Assembly: GCF_018623055.1 (NCBI RefSeq)
Contig: NZ_CP076019.1
Coordinates: forward strand, 1,240,001 to 1,304,000
Source of the DNA: Halorubrum sp. 2020YC2
GTDB lineage: Archaea; Halobacteriota; Halobacteria; Halobacteriales; Haloferacaceae
Direction: 5' to 3'
DNA: 64,000 bases
Made by a program: the position numbers and the translations under genes. Positions 1 through 8,710 of the stretch are shown here, piece after piece. The notes under the pieces were generated by a model. The model searched no databases, was not told where the DNA came from, and worked only from the letters and a program-made list of their open reading frames with translations. Positions within the stretch are counted from its first letter, which is position 1. Every line of letters starts with the position of its first letter.

Positions 1-851
1 CCCCCGTCGACCGCGAGTCCGTCGTCGTCGCGACGAAGGGCGGGTTCCTCCCGTTCGACGGCGAGCGCCCGGCGGACCCGAGCGCGTACGTCCGCGAGCG
101 GTTCGTCGAGCCGGGGGTCGTCGACCCCGGCGACCTCGCGAACGGCGCGCACGCGATGACGCCCGACTACCTGGAGTGGTCGCTCGACCGCTCGCTCGAC
201 CGGCTCGGCCTCGACTCCGTCGACTGCTTCTACGTCCACAACCCCGAGACGCAGCTCGCCGCCCGCCCGCGGGCGGACGTGTACGACGCGCTCGAAGCCG
301 CCTTCGAGGCCCTCGAACGCCGGCGCGCCGCGGGCGACATCGGGGCCTACGGCGTCGCGACGTGGGACGCGTTCCGGGTCCCCGACGGCGACGACGAGTA
401 CCTCTCGCTCGCCGCGGTCCTCGCTCGGGCCGAGGCCGCCGGCGAGGCGGTCGGTCCCGACGACGACCACGGGTTCGAGGCGGTCCAGCTCCCCTTCAAC
501 GTCGCGATGGCGGACGCGTTCACGCGGCGGAACCAGCCCGCGCCGCCCGGCGCCGACGCCGGCGGTCCCGTCTCGACGCTCGAATTCGCCCACGAGGCCG
601 GGCTCTCGGTGGTGACGAGCGCGAGCATCGGGCAGGGCGAGCTGGCGGTCGAGGGCGCGATTCCGGCCGACGTCGACGCGACGCTCGCGGGGGAGACGCC
701 GGCCCAGCGGGCGCTCAACTTCGCGCGCAGCGCGCCGGGCGTCACCTCGTCGCTCGTCGGGACGACCGACCCGGACCACGTCCGCGAGAACGTCGCGGCC
801 GGCACCTTCGACCCGCTCGGCGCGTCGGCGTTCGACGCCGCCTTCGAGTGA
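1..851 (+). CDS. aldo/keto reductase, 5'-truncated by the window edge
   Basis: The reading frame is open from base 3 and ends at a TGA at 851, giving 282 residues of a protein whose start lies outside the window. The visible part begins at a TIM-barrel strand with VATKGGF, the usual second strand of the family. It continues with SLDRLGLDSVDCFYVHNPE at about residues 65-82, where the H and N sit at the active-site strand end, then GAYGVATWDAF. The end has the NFARSAPGV...VGTTDPDH stretch typical of the C-terminal cofactor region. Such enzymes reduce carbonyls with NAD(P)H. The substrate cannot be told from the sequence. Confidence 0.85.
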   Translation, partial: PVDRESVVVATKGGFLPFDGERPADPSAYVRERFVEPGVVDPGDLANGAHAMTPDYLEWSLDRSLDRLGLDSVDCFYVHNPETQLAARPRADVYDALEAAFEALERRRAAGDIGAYGVATWDAFRVPDGDDEYLSLAAVLARAEAAGEAVGPDDDHGFEAVQLPFNVAMADAFTRRNQPAPPGADAGGPVSTLEFAHEAGLSVVTSASIGQGELAVEGAIPADVDATLAGETPAQRALNFARSAPGVTSSLVGTTDPDHVRENVAAGTFDPLGASAFDAAFE

Positions 852-916
852 CCGGGGCGGTGACCGAACCGGGAGCGAACGCGACCGCGGCGACGGGAGA
901 AGAGAGGGCAGCGAGC

Positions 917-1012
917 GAGGCGGTTGGCGAGGCGACGGGGCGGCGGGCGAGGCGGTTGGCGAGGCGACGGGGCGGCGGGCGAGGCGGTTGGCGAGGCGAC
1001 GGGGCGGCGGGC
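917..1012. repeat. three perfect 32-bp tandem repeats
   Basis: Three identical consecutive 32-bp units occupy 917-948, 949-980 and 981-1012. Each starts GAGGCGGTTGGCGAGGCGAC and is GC-only apart from the central TTGGCGA. They lie between two converging genes, the aldo/keto reductase and the zinc-finger gene. There are no spacers, so this is a simple tandem array, probably of variable copy number between strains. Confidence 0.9.
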
Positions 1013-1027
1013 GAGAGCCGCGGGCGC

Positions 1028-1198
1028 TCAGCGAAGCTCCTTGAACCGCGCGCCGCACTCCGGACAGATGCGGACCGAGAACACCTCGTCGGGATCGTTC
1101 TCCTTTTTCAACACCTGCTCGCAGTCGGCGCAGTTGAGCCGCTCGTAGGTGTCCTTCATCAGGTCGCCGTCGCGGAGCCCCTTGCGCGTGGATTTCAT
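1028..1198 (-). CDS. small zinc-finger protein, HVO_0758 type
   Basis: A 56-residue protein with two CxxC knuckles, NCADC at about residue 22 and ICPECG at about residue 44, followed by the C-terminal RFKELR. The N-terminus MKSTRKGLRDGDLMKDTYERL matches the haloarchaeal HVO_0758 zinc-finger family in composition and length. The longer upstream frame to 1552 runs across the MFS promoter and start, so the ATG at 1198 is preferred. The role is unknown; single zinc ribbons of this size usually bind nucleic acid or a protein partner. It is divergent from the MFS gene. Confidence 0.85.
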   Translation of the reverse strand: MKSTRKGLRDGDLMKDTYERLNCADCEQVLKKENDPDEVFSVRICPECGARFKELR

Positions 1199-1349
1199 AC
1201 CCCGGGGTTCGGGGTCGGGGCGGATAAAAACCCCGTACGACGCCGGTCTGACGCAGCGGGCGAAACCGACGGTAGACGCGGCGACGCGTTCGGACTCCGC
1301 GGCGGCCCGCTTTCGCAACGCTTGTGTCCCGGCGCGCGGAACGGCCGCC

Positions 1350-2534
1350 GTGTCACGGACTCGGCTGTTCGGATCGCTTTGCGCCTTGGTCTTCCTCGTC
1401 AACTTCGCGCGCGTGGTGTTCGCCCCCCTCGTGGGCGAGTTCATCGACGCGTTCGGGATCCGCGAGGGGACCGCCGGGCTCATCGTCACGCTCGCGTGGC
1501 TCGGCTCCGCGGCCCCGCGGCTCCCCGCGGGCTGGGCGCTCACGCGGTTCACGCGCCGCGGCGTGATCCTCGTCTCCGGCGCGATGCTGACCGCGGGGGC
1601 GCTGGGCGTCGCGCTGGCGCCGAACGTGCTGGCGCTGATGGTCGCCGCCTTCGCGATAGGGCTGGCCTCGGGCGTCTACTTCGTGGCCGCGAACCCGTTC
1701 ATCGCGGAGCTGTTCCCGCAGCGCGTCGGGCGGGTGATGGGCGTCCACGGCATGGCCAGCCAGCTCTCCGCGGTCATCGCCGCGCCCGCGGTCACCGTCG
1801 CGCTGTGGTACGACTGGCGGTACGCCTTCTACGCGCTCGCGGTCGCCGCGGCCGCCAGCACACTCCTGTTCGTCGCGCTCGCGAGGCGGACCGACCTCCC
1901 GGACGCCGGCGCGGGCGACACCGACTTCCTCGCGGCCGCCCGCGGCGAATGGAAGCTGATCGCCGCCGGCGTGGTGCTGATGGGCCTCACGAGCTTCGTC
2001 TGGCAGGGCCTGTTCAACTTCTACGAGCTGTACATGATCGACAAGGGGCTGCCGCGTTCGACCGCCCGGAACCTGCTGACGGTGATCTTCGCCGCCGGGG
2101 TGCCCGCCTTCCTCGTGTCCGGCGACCTCGCGGACCGGCTGCCCCACGTCCCGTACCTGCTCGGCATCGTGACGGCGTTCATCGGGGGCGTCGTCCTCGT
2201 CGTGGTCTCGGAGGGGCTGGCGGCGGTGATCGCCGCGAGCGTCGTCGTCGGCTTCGCCATCCACATGCTGTTCCCGGCCGGCGACACGTACCTGCTGGCG
2301 TCGCTGCCGGACGAGTCGCGCGCGTCGGCGTACGCGATGTTCTCCGCGGGGATGATGTCCACGCAGGCGGCCGGCTCGTGGGTCGTGGGCGAGGCTATCG
2401 AGGCGGGAGCGACGTACGACGCCGTCTTCCTCGCGCTCGCGGGCGGGTTGGCGGTCCTCGTCGCCGCGTACGCGGCCCTGTACCGGCTCGGGCGCGTCCC
2501 CGGGGGCGCCGCGGGCGCCGCGGGCGCGGCGTGA
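1350..2534 (+). CDS. MFS transporter
   Basis: A 394-residue integral membrane protein with about twelve hydrophobic segments. It starts with SRTRLFGSLCALVFLVNFAR, and the motif-A-like loop between helices 2 and 3 reads GWALTRFTRRGV. GTG at 1350 is chosen because the upstream in-frame extension is a translation of the antisense zinc-finger gene. The protein has the length and two-bundle layout of drug/metabolite or anion exporters of the major facilitator superfamily. The C-terminus ends in a Gly/Ala-rich tail. Substrate and direction are not evident. Confidence 0.85.
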   Translation: MSRTRLFGSLCALVFLVNFARVVFAPLVGEFIDAFGIREGTAGLIVTLAWLGSAAPRLPAGWALTRFTRRGVILVSGAMLTAGALGVALAPNVLALMVAAFAIGLASGVYFVAANPFIAELFPQRVGRVMGVHGMASQLSAVIAAPAVTVALWYDWRYAFYALAVAAAASTLLFVALARRTDLPDAGAGDTDFLAAARGEWKLIAAGVVLMGLTSFVWQGLFNFYELYMIDKGLPRSTARNLLTVIFAAGVPAFLVSGDLADRLPHVPYLLGIVTAFIGGVVLVVVSEGLAAVIAASVVVGFAIHMLFPAGDTYLLASLPDESRASAYAMFSAGMMSTQAAGSWVVGEAIEAGATYDAVFLALAGGLAVLVAAYAALYRLGRVPGGAAGAAGAA

Positions 2535-2648
2535 GGTGTCATCGGCCCGGTGGTGTCGCGGCGACGGCCGGCGCGGCCCGCGGCCGGAGACCGGCACGGG
2601 TCGGCGGTACCGCACCTGTTTTGGGCGTCGCTCCCGTGTAATCGGTAA

Positions 2649-3830
2649 ATGGAGTACGTTCAGGAACGCGTGACAACCCTCCACGCGTTGACCGACGACC
2701 GGCCCGACGCCCCGACGGACCGCGCGGCGGTCGTCGTGCCGATGACCGAGCGCGAGTACGGGACGCTCGCGGCCGAGCGCGTGCTTTCGACGCTGGAGAC
2801 CGTCGACCCGGCCCGGGTGATCGTCCCGCTGCGGGCCTCGGCCGACCGCGCCGGGCCGTTCGCGGACTGGCTCGACGGGTTCGACCTCGACGTCGAGACG
2901 CTCTGGTGTGACGGCCCGCGGCTCGCGTCGCTGTTGGAGGCGCGCGGCCTCGACGGCGAGCGCGGCAAGGGGCGCGACGTGTGGCTCGCCTTGGGCCGCG
3001 CGCTCGACGAGGAGTTCGTCGTCGTCCACGACGCCGACACGAAGACCTACTCGCCGGCGTTCGTGAACCGGCTGCTGTTCCCGCTCGGGCGCGGGTACTC
3101 GTTCTCGAAGGGGTACTACGCCCGCGTCGAGGACGGCTCGCTGTACGGGCGGCTGTTCCGGCTGTTCTTCCGACCGCTCGTCCGGGCGCTCGGGGACGCG
3201 GCCCCCGGTCGCGAGCCCGACGTGCTCGCGTATCTCTCCGCGTTCCGCTACGCGCTCGCCGGCGAGTTCGCGGCGACGAGCGACCTCGTCTCCCGGCTCC
3301 GGGTCCAGCGCGGCTGGGGCCTGGAGGTCGGGACGCTGGGCGAGGCGTTCGGCCACGCCGGCTTCGCGGACAGCGCGCAGGTCGACCTCGGCCGGTACGA
3401 GCACGACCACCGCTCCGTCGAGGGACCGACCGGCCTCGCGGACATGAGCCGGGCGGTCGGTGAGGCGACGCTGCGCGCGGTCGAGGACGCCGGCGTCGAG
3501 GTCGACTACGACGGCCTCCCGGGACGCTATCGCGAGGCCGCGGAGACGCTAGTCGACGGCTACGCCGCGGACGCCGCGTTCAACGGCCTCTCGTACGACG
3601 CCGGCGACGAGCGCTCGCAGGTGGCGACGTACGCCGAGTCGCTCGCCCGGCCCGGCCCGGACACCCGCCTGCCGGCGTGGGGGAACGCCCCCGTCGAACC
3701 GGAAGAGGTCCGCGAGGCCGCGCGCGACGACCTCGCCGGGGTCCGCGACGGCGGCGCGGTCGGCGGGGGAGCGGTCGGCGGATCGGTGGCCGAGGAGGGA
3801 CAGACGGAGCCGGCGCCGGGGGAGGACTGA
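2649..3830 (+). CDS. family 2-like glycosyltransferase, resembling glucosyl-3-phosphoglycerate synthase
   Basis: A 393-residue soluble glycosyltransferase of the GT-A fold. Early strands (AAVVVPMTEREYG) are followed by the metal/nucleotide-sugar motif HDADTKTY, with the DxD at about residues 128-130. Then come GRGYSFSKGYYARVEDG and the acceptor-side region RGWGLEVGTLGEAFG, all as in GpgS/mannosyl-3-phosphoglycerate synthase relatives. Such enzymes make glucosylglycerate-type solutes, but the acceptor here is an inference. The C-terminal 25 residues are low-complexity Gly/Ala/Glu. The next gene starts one base after the stop, so they are co-transcribed. Confidence 0.75.
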   Translation: MEYVQERVTTLHALTDDRPDAPTDRAAVVVPMTEREYGTLAAERVLSTLETVDPARVIVPLRASADRAGPFADWLDGFDLDVETLWCDGPRLASLLEARGLDGERGKGRDVWLALGRALDEEFVVVHDADTKTYSPAFVNRLLFPLGRGYSFSKGYYARVEDGSLYGRLFRLFFRPLVRALGDAAPGREPDVLAYLSAFRYALAGEFAATSDLVSRLRVQRGWGLEVGTLGEAFGHAGFADSAQVDLGRYEHDHRSVEGPTGLADMSRAVGEATLRAVEDAGVEVDYDGLPGRYREAAETLVDGYAADAAFNGLSYDAGDERSQVATYAESLARPGPDTRLPAWGNAPVEPEEVREAARDDLAGVRDGGAVGGGAVGGSVAEEGQTEPAPGED

Positions 3831-3831
3831 G

Positions 3832-4389
3832 ATGGCGGACGAGGGGGGGCCGAGCGTCGCCGCGCGCGACGACCTCGCGGGCGTCGTCGACCTGTTCGGC
3901 TGGCTCACGCGCGCGGAGCTCTCGCGAGCGCTCTCGGAGTTGGCCTTCAAGCGTCGCGCCGAGGTCGACGGGGACGCCATCGACGCCGCCATCGACCTCG
4001 CGGTCGCGGAGTACGCGCTCGTGCCGGCCCCGGAAGCGGCGCTCTCGGGCGGTACGGGGGCGGACGACGACGAGGCGGACGACGCCGACGGCACCGCGTC
4101 GGCGGCGACCGCCCTCGCGGTCGGGCCGGCCGCGTTCCCGACGCTCCCGGAGGGGGCGGAGGACCTCCCGCACATCCTCGACGTGCCGGACCGCGGGGTC
4201 GACCGCGAGGCGCTCGCGGACGCGGTGCTCGACCGGCTCCGCGAGGAGGCGGTGGCGGCAATAGACGAGGGCGACGCCGAGCGGCTGGAGGCGCTCGCGG
4301 ACGTGACCTACGACGTGGAGGCGTGGGCGCCGGTCGACGTCGACCCGGTCCGGACGCGGATCCTCGCGGAAGCGGACGGAGACGCCTGA
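3832..4389 (+). CDS. conserved haloarchaeal protein of unknown function
   Basis: A 185-residue very acidic protein with no signal or membrane segment. A helical N-terminal part (DLAGVVDLFGWLTRAELSRA) resembles a winged-helix-like module. A linker of about 25 residues rich in D and A follows, then a conserved-looking block FPTLPEGAEDLPHILDVPDR and a helical C-terminus. It may correspond to the family catalogued as DUF7109, from memory and unchecked. It follows the glycosyltransferase by one base, so the two are translated from one message. No function is proposed. Confidence 0.6.
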   Translation: MADEGGPSVAARDDLAGVVDLFGWLTRAELSRALSELAFKRRAEVDGDAIDAAIDLAVAEYALVPAPEAALSGGTGADDDEADDADGTASAATALAVGPAAFPTLPEGAEDLPHILDVPDRGVDREALADAVLDRLREEAVAAIDEGDAERLEALADVTYDVEAWAPVDVDPVRTRILAEADGDA

Positions 4390-4412
4390 GCGGCGGAAAA
4401 TACCGGTTCGCG

Positions 4413-4464
4413 CGGTCGAAGGAAGGAAACGGTTTCGGCCTTCGACCGGATTCTCACGGTCGAA
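4413..4464. promoter_or_regulatory. three CGGTCGAA boxes upstream of the multicopper oxidase
   Basis: CGGTCGAA occurs at 4413-4420 and 4457-4464 in direct orientation and as its inverse TTCGACCG at 4441-4448. The last two form a perfect inverted repeat with an 8-bp spacer, ending 45 bp before the oxidase ATG. A weak TATA-like GATTACG lies near 4471. This is a good candidate for a regulator binding site, possibly metal-responsive. Confidence 0.5.
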
Positions 4465-4509
4465 ACATCCGATTACGTCTTTCCCTCGCTCCGGTTCCGA
4501 GCCGGGGAT

Positions 4510-5718
4510 GTGATGAACGACGGGAACATCTTCGGTCGACGCGCGACGTCCAGACGCGGATTCCTCGCTGGGGCGGCGGCGCTCGGAACCGTCGGCGTGG
4601 CGGGGTGCGGCGCTCCGCGGGCCGAGGGCGACGGCGGCGCGGACAACGCCGTCGGGGGCGGGTCAGACGACGGCGATTCGGCCGAACAGGTCGACGACTG
4701 GGCCGGGAGCGACTCGACGGCAGTCGAGACGGACCACCCGTTCACGTCGCCGCGGACGACGGTCGACCTCGACGAGCGGGACGGCCAGATCACGGTGTCC
4801 ACGACGCCGTGCCGCCACCGGCTCCTGGGCGAGGAGACGAGCGGCGGCCCCTGGGAGCTGCCGGAGGTCTGGGCGTGGCAGACGCCGGACACGGACCCCA
4901 GTATTCCGGGACCGCTGCTCCGGGTGACCGAGGGCACGGAGCTCGAGATCACCTACGACAACACGGAGCACAACCGACCGCACACGTTCCACGTCCACGG
5001 GCTCAGCAAGGACTGGATGGACGACGGCGTCCCGACGACGACAGGCCAGCAGGTCGCGCCGGGCGAGGAGTACACCTACGAGATCAGCGCGAACCAGCCG
5101 GGGACGCACCTGTACCACTGTCACTACCAGACGCAGAACCACCTCGACATGGGGATGTACGGCATTCTCCGCGTCGATCCGGAGGGGTACGAGGCCCCCG
5201 ACAAGGAGGCGTTCATGACGATCAAAGACTGGGACAGCCGGCTGTCGGCCTCGACGGCGGGGGGCGACGTCGAGTTCAGCCACCGCGACCGCAACCCCGA
5301 CGTGTTCACGGTCAACGGGCGGTGCGCGCCGTACACGTTCCACCCCGAGGAGGGGTCTCCCCTGATCGTCGAGGAGGGCGACACCGTGCGGATCCACTAC
5401 GTCAACGCTGGCTACGAGTCGCACGCGATGCACACGCACAACCACGGCTTCACCATCGTCGAGAAGGACGGTGGCGTCATCCCCGAGGCCGCTCGGCACC
5501 GCGAGGACGTGATCCCCATCGCGCCCGCCGAGCGCAAGACGATTGAGTTCACCGCCGGCGCCGACCCCGGCGTCTACGCGCTCCACTGCCACAAGGTGAA
5601 CCACGCGATGAACGGCGAGAGCTACCCGGGCGGCATGATCGGCGGGATGGTCTACGAGAGCGTGATGGACTCCGAGCAGTTCGCCTCCGTGATGCAGATG
5701 GCCGGCTACGAGGGGTGA
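4510..5718 (+). CDS. Tat-exported two-domain multicopper oxidase
   Basis: A 402-residue secreted copper protein. The N-terminus has a twin-arginine signal with lipobox (SRRGFLAGAAALGTVGVAGC), so it is probably lipid-anchored outside the membrane, followed by an acidic linker. Copper motifs are HTFHVHG at about 158, HLYHCHYQTQNHLDMGM at about 200-216, HAMHTHNHG at about 305 and HCHKVNH at about 359. At about 400 residues it is shorter than three-domain laccases and fits a two-domain laccase or nitrite-reductase relative. HCH in both domains argues for an oxidase with a trinuclear site rather than NirK. The start could also be the ATG at 4513. Confidence 0.85.
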   Translation: MMNDGNIFGRRATSRRGFLAGAAALGTVGVAGCGAPRAEGDGGADNAVGGGSDDGDSAEQVDDWAGSDSTAVETDHPFTSPRTTVDLDERDGQITVSTTPCRHRLLGEETSGGPWELPEVWAWQTPDTDPSIPGPLLRVTEGTELEITYDNTEHNRPHTFHVHGLSKDWMDDGVPTTTGQQVAPGEEYTYEISANQPGTHLYHCHYQTQNHLDMGMYGILRVDPEGYEAPDKEAFMTIKDWDSRLSASTAGGDVEFSHRDRNPDVFTVNGRCAPYTFHPEEGSPLIVEEGDTVRIHYVNAGYESHAMHTHNHGFTIVEKDGGVIPEAARHREDVIPIAPAERKTIEFTAGADPGVYALHCHKVNHAMNGESYPGGMIGGMVYESVMDSEQFASVMQMAGYEG

Positions 5719-5772
5719 GCGCTCGGCCCGAGTTCCGTCCCCCGCTCGGTCCGGGGGCTCTCCGCACCCGGA

Positions 5773-6225
5773 TCAGCCCGAGAACTCGGACTCGCTCACG
5801 CGGACGGTCACGGTCTCGTCTACGTCCCGGAGGTCGTACTCCGGCGTCTCGCCCTGTCGTCGCCTGACGAAGAGGGGTTCGACCGGCCGGCCGTCGACGA
5901 GCCCGAACACCTTCAGGCGCTGGTCGGTCTCCTCGGGCGGCACGTCGCCGTCGCGGACCTCGCGGGCGAGGTCCCGGGAGAGCCACTCGTCGGTCGCGAT
6001 TGAGGGCTCCAAGACGAGCGCCTCCTCGACGAAGCGGACGAGGTACCAGTTGAGGTCGTTACACAGCGAGACCGCGGCGCCGAGGCTCACGGTGTCGACG
6101 GCGACGCTGTTCTCGAAGGGCTCCTCTATCGCGTAGGTGGCGAGCGCGTCGCGAGCCGTCTCGCGGGAGAGCAGCTCGTAGGAGAGCTCCACGTCGGGGT
6201 CGCCGAGGAGACACACCCGCGTCAT
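5773..6225 (-). CDS. DUF5804-like haloarchaeal protein
   Basis: A 150-residue soluble acidic protein. It starts MTRVCLLGDPDVELSYELLS and contains the strongly family-like stretch VSLGAAVSLCNDLNWYLVRF at about residues 46-65, ending in VTVRVSESEFSG. I recognise it as the haloarchaea-restricted family DUF5804; the biochemical role is unknown. The ATG at 6225 is chosen over the upstream one at 6252 because the alignment-like core begins there. It reads in the same direction as metK, 82 bp downstream of it. Confidence 0.7.
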   Translation of the reverse strand: MTRVCLLGDPDVELSYELLSRETARDALATYAIEEPFENSVAVDTVSLGAAVSLCNDLNWYLVRFVEEALVLEPSIATDEWLSRDLAREVRDGDVPPEETDQRLKVFGLVDGRPVEPLFVRRRQGETPEYDLRDVDETVTVRVSESEFSG

Positions 6226-6307
6226 GGGCGCACTTCGGACCGGCCGGCGCAAATCCGTTGCGGTCGTCGGGCGGGCGGTTCCGGTCCCGAGCGATCGGTC
6301 GACCGGC

Positions 6308-7510
6308 TCAGAACGTCGAGACGTCGCCCTCGATGACGCTGCGGGTCACGTCCGTCACGTCCGCGAGTTCGCGGTCGACGATGTCTAAGACCTCCGCCTC
6401 GATGTCGTTCAGCGCCACGCCCTCCTCGGTGACGATCTGCGCGTCCGCGACGTGCGGCTCGTCGATCGGACGGCCGATCTGCGAGAGCAGGCGGACCTGA
6501 AGGTCGCGGATGCCGTCGACCTCGCTCGTGACGGACTCGGCCACGCGGGTCGAGAGGAGGTTGTAGATCTTCCCGATGTGGTTGACCGGGTTCTTCCCGG
6601 AGGTCGCCTCCATCGACATCGGGCGGTTCGGGGTGATGAGCCCGTTCGCGCGGTTGCCGCGACCGACCGAGCCGTCGTCGCCCTGCTCGGCGGAGGTGCC
6701 GGTGACGGTGAGGTAGACGGACCCCTCGTCGTAGTCGTCGGCGGTGTTGACGTCGACGTGGACCTCGCGGTCGGTGTACTCCCGCGCGAGGTCGTCGACG
6801 TACTCGCGGACGCTCTCGACCGCGTCGTCGTACTCGTCGAGGCCGTCGACGTAGGCGTCGACCATCGCGGCGGCGACGGTGATGTCGATCCGGTCGCCCT
6901 CGCGTTTGCCCATGATCTTCACGTCGGGACCGAGTTCGGGATGCTCGTCGTGGTAGGTCGTGTTGAGCGCGCGCTCGGCCTCGTGGACGATCGTCTCCGT
7001 CTCCGTGAGCGGAGCGTGGCCGACGCCGTAGGAGGTGTCGTTGGCCATCGGGACCTGCTGGGTCTCCTCCCCGAAGACGTCCTGGAGGTCGCCGGAGCCC
7101 TCGCCGAGCCTGGCGTCGACGACGACGTCGGTGCCGTACTCCAGCTCCGGGATCGCCTCGTCGAGGTAGTCGCGGGCGGCCGCGAGCGCGGTCGAGTCGA
7201 CCGGGAGCTGCTCGCCGTCGTACTCCTTCGTGGCGCGGCCGACGATGAGGATGTAGATGGGTTCGACGACCTCGCCGCCGCCGAACGCGGGGGCGGCGCG
7301 GCCGGCGACCAGCTGCGTCTCGTCGGTGTTGTAGTGGAGCACCTTGCCGACGCGGTCCAGGTAGAGCTGCGAGAGCGCCCGCGAGACCGACTCCGCGACG
7401 CCGTCGCAGATAGAGTCGGGGTGACCGATCCCCTTTCGCTCGACGATTTCGACCTCTTGGTCCTCGACCGCCTGCCGGTCGAGGCGGCTGACCTGTATGT
7501 TCCGGTCCAT
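6308..7510 (-). CDS. mat: methionine adenosyltransferase, archaeal type
   Basis: A 400-residue enzyme making S-adenosylmethionine from methionine and ATP in the cytoplasm. It is the archaeal type, not the bacterial MetK type. It shows [20 protein letters not shown] at about residues 20-39, [12 protein letters not shown] at about 60, [20 protein letters not shown] at about 280 and [13 protein letters not shown] just after. These blocks and the roughly 400-residue length match archaeal MATs throughout. It supplies the SAM used by the several methyltransferases and radical-SAM enzymes in this window. A TATA-like box lies just upstream (7536-7546). Confidence 0.95.
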   Translation of the reverse strand: MDRNIQVSRLDRQAVEDQEVEIVERKGIGHPDSICDGVAESVSRALSQLYLDRVGKVLHYNTDETQLVAGRAAPAFGGGEVVEPIYILIVGRATKEYDGEQLPVDSTALAAARDYLDEAIPELEYGTDVVVDARLGEGSGDLQDVFGEETQQVPMANDTSYGVGHAPLTETETIVHEAERALNTTYHDEHPELGPDVKIMGKREGDRIDITVAAAMVDAYVDGLDEYDDAVESVREYVDDLAREYTDREVHVDVNTADDYDEGSVYLTVTGTSAEQGDDGSVGRGNRANGLITPNRPMSMEATSGKNPVNHIGKIYNLLSTRVAESVTSEVDGIRDLQVRLLSQIGRPIDEPHVADAQIVTEEGVALNDIEAEVLDIVDRELADVTDVTRSVIEGDVSTF

Positions 7511-7535
7511 TGTCGCCGGATACTCCGCGGGCGAC

Positions 7536-7546
7536 GGTATAACTTG
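7536..7546 (-). promoter_or_regulatory. TATA-like promoter box of the methionine adenosyltransferase gene
   Basis: On the minus strand the sequence CAAGTTATACC lies about 30 bp upstream of the ATG at 7510. This gives a predicted transcript start only a few bases before the start codon, as is usual for short-leader haloarchaeal messages. Confidence 0.45.
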
Positions 7547-7692
7547 CGGAAACTCTCCGACGATGCCGAATTACCTCTAGTAATATACGGAGCGACTCCG
7601 CGAGACGCCGGAGCGCCGGCGGCACTCCCCGTCGCACAAGCGCTCGTTTGTGTCTCGCCAACGGCTTTCCCTTCCCCGTGAGACGCGTCCCT

Positions 7693-8688
7693 ATGGACGG
7701 ACTCACACCCTCCCGCCGGCGGCTCCTCGCCGGCGCGCTCGCGGGGGGTATCGGCGCCGCGGCGGGCTGTCTCGGAACCGGCAGCGACGGCGACGCGGAC
7801 GACGGCGACGGGGCGGAACTCCGGCTCTCGCTCTCGCGGGTCGACGGGACGCTGCGCGACCGCTACGTTCGCGACCCCGACGACCCGCCCGAGGGCTGGG
7901 ACGGGTCGGCGCTCGACGCCGCGCTGGCTGGCGAGTCGTACACGACGCAGGGCCGCAAGCCGTTCTTCGCGGCCCCCGACGACCCGGCGTACGTCCTCGA
8001 CGAGGGGACCTACCGCGAACTCGGCTCCGTCGTCGTCGACGAGGTCCGCGAGACGTATCCGGTCCTCCGGCTCTTCGAGACCGACGGCGACGTCGAGTCC
8101 GCGGTCGACGGCAGCAAGGACGGGAGCCTCCCCGAGGCCGACCAGCGCGCGGTCCGGATCGCGTACTTCGCCGCGCGGGCTCGCGGGGACGAAGGGGGGT
8201 ATCCCGTCGGCCTGGTCCAGCGCGGCGGCTACGCCTACCGGACCGACCCGGCCCGCGACGACAGCGCGCTGCTCGACGACGACGGTCCCGACCGCGTCAG
8301 CTACCGGGACACCGCGTATCGGGTCGAAATCGAGCGCGAGCGGTTCCACGAGGCCGTCTACCGACCGGCCGCGACGGCGGTCGCAGAGCGCCCCGAGCGG
8401 ATGGAGGCGATCCTCCGGGCGAGGTTCGTCGGCCCGAGAATCGAGCGGGGCGACCTCTCCGCGGAGGCCAGACGGATCGTCGAGCAGGCGGACATGGAAG
8501 AGTACGCCGAGACGCACCCGTACTCCGACGCCTACGTCGAACTGCTCCGCGCGATGGACGCGCGCCCGTACATCGACGGGAACGTCCGAAAGGACGCCGG
8601 CGCCAGCGAGACCGAAGAGGAGATGATCCGGTACGGCGAGGAGTACTACGAGCGCTACCTCCGGGTCGTGGACGGAGCGGACGACTGA
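7693..8688 (+). CDS. Tat-exported lipoprotein of unknown function
   Basis: A 331-residue predicted lipoprotein. SRRRLLAGALAGGIGAAAGC is a twin-arginine signal ending in a lipobox cysteine at about residue 27, followed by an Asp/Gly linker. The rest is an acidic globular domain rich in Arg and Tyr with no motif I recognise (for example YDGSALDAAL-like and GKKPFF-like stretches, and EEMIRYGEEYYERYLRVVDG at the end). It is expected on the outer face of the membrane. ATG at 7693 is preferred because it places the RR motif seven residues from the start. The function is unknown. Confidence 0.7.
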   Translation: MDGLTPSRRRLLAGALAGGIGAAAGCLGTGSDGDADDGDGAELRLSLSRVDGTLRDRYVRDPDDPPEGWDGSALDAALAGESYTTQGRKPFFAAPDDPAYVLDEGTYRELGSVVVDEVRETYPVLRLFETDGDVESAVDGSKDGSLPEADQRAVRIAYFAARARGDEGGYPVGLVQRGGYAYRTDPARDDSALLDDDGPDRVSYRDTAYRVEIERERFHEAVYRPAATAVAERPERMEAILRARFVGPRIERGDLSAEARRIVEQADMEEYAETHPYSDAYVELLRAMDARPYIDGNVRKDAGASETEEEMIRYGEEYYERYLRVVDGADD

Positions 8689-8710
8689 GGGGCGGCGGTT
8701 CCGGGCCGGC

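Noticed and set aside
917-1012. CRISPR array
   Set aside because: The units are contiguous without spacers and no cas genes are present in the window. The same holds for 30266-30309.
176-2641. An 821-codon plus-strand frame
   Set aside because: It is almost all Arg, Gly and Ala and overlaps the reductase and MFS genes in another frame; it is a GC-rich shadow with no motif.
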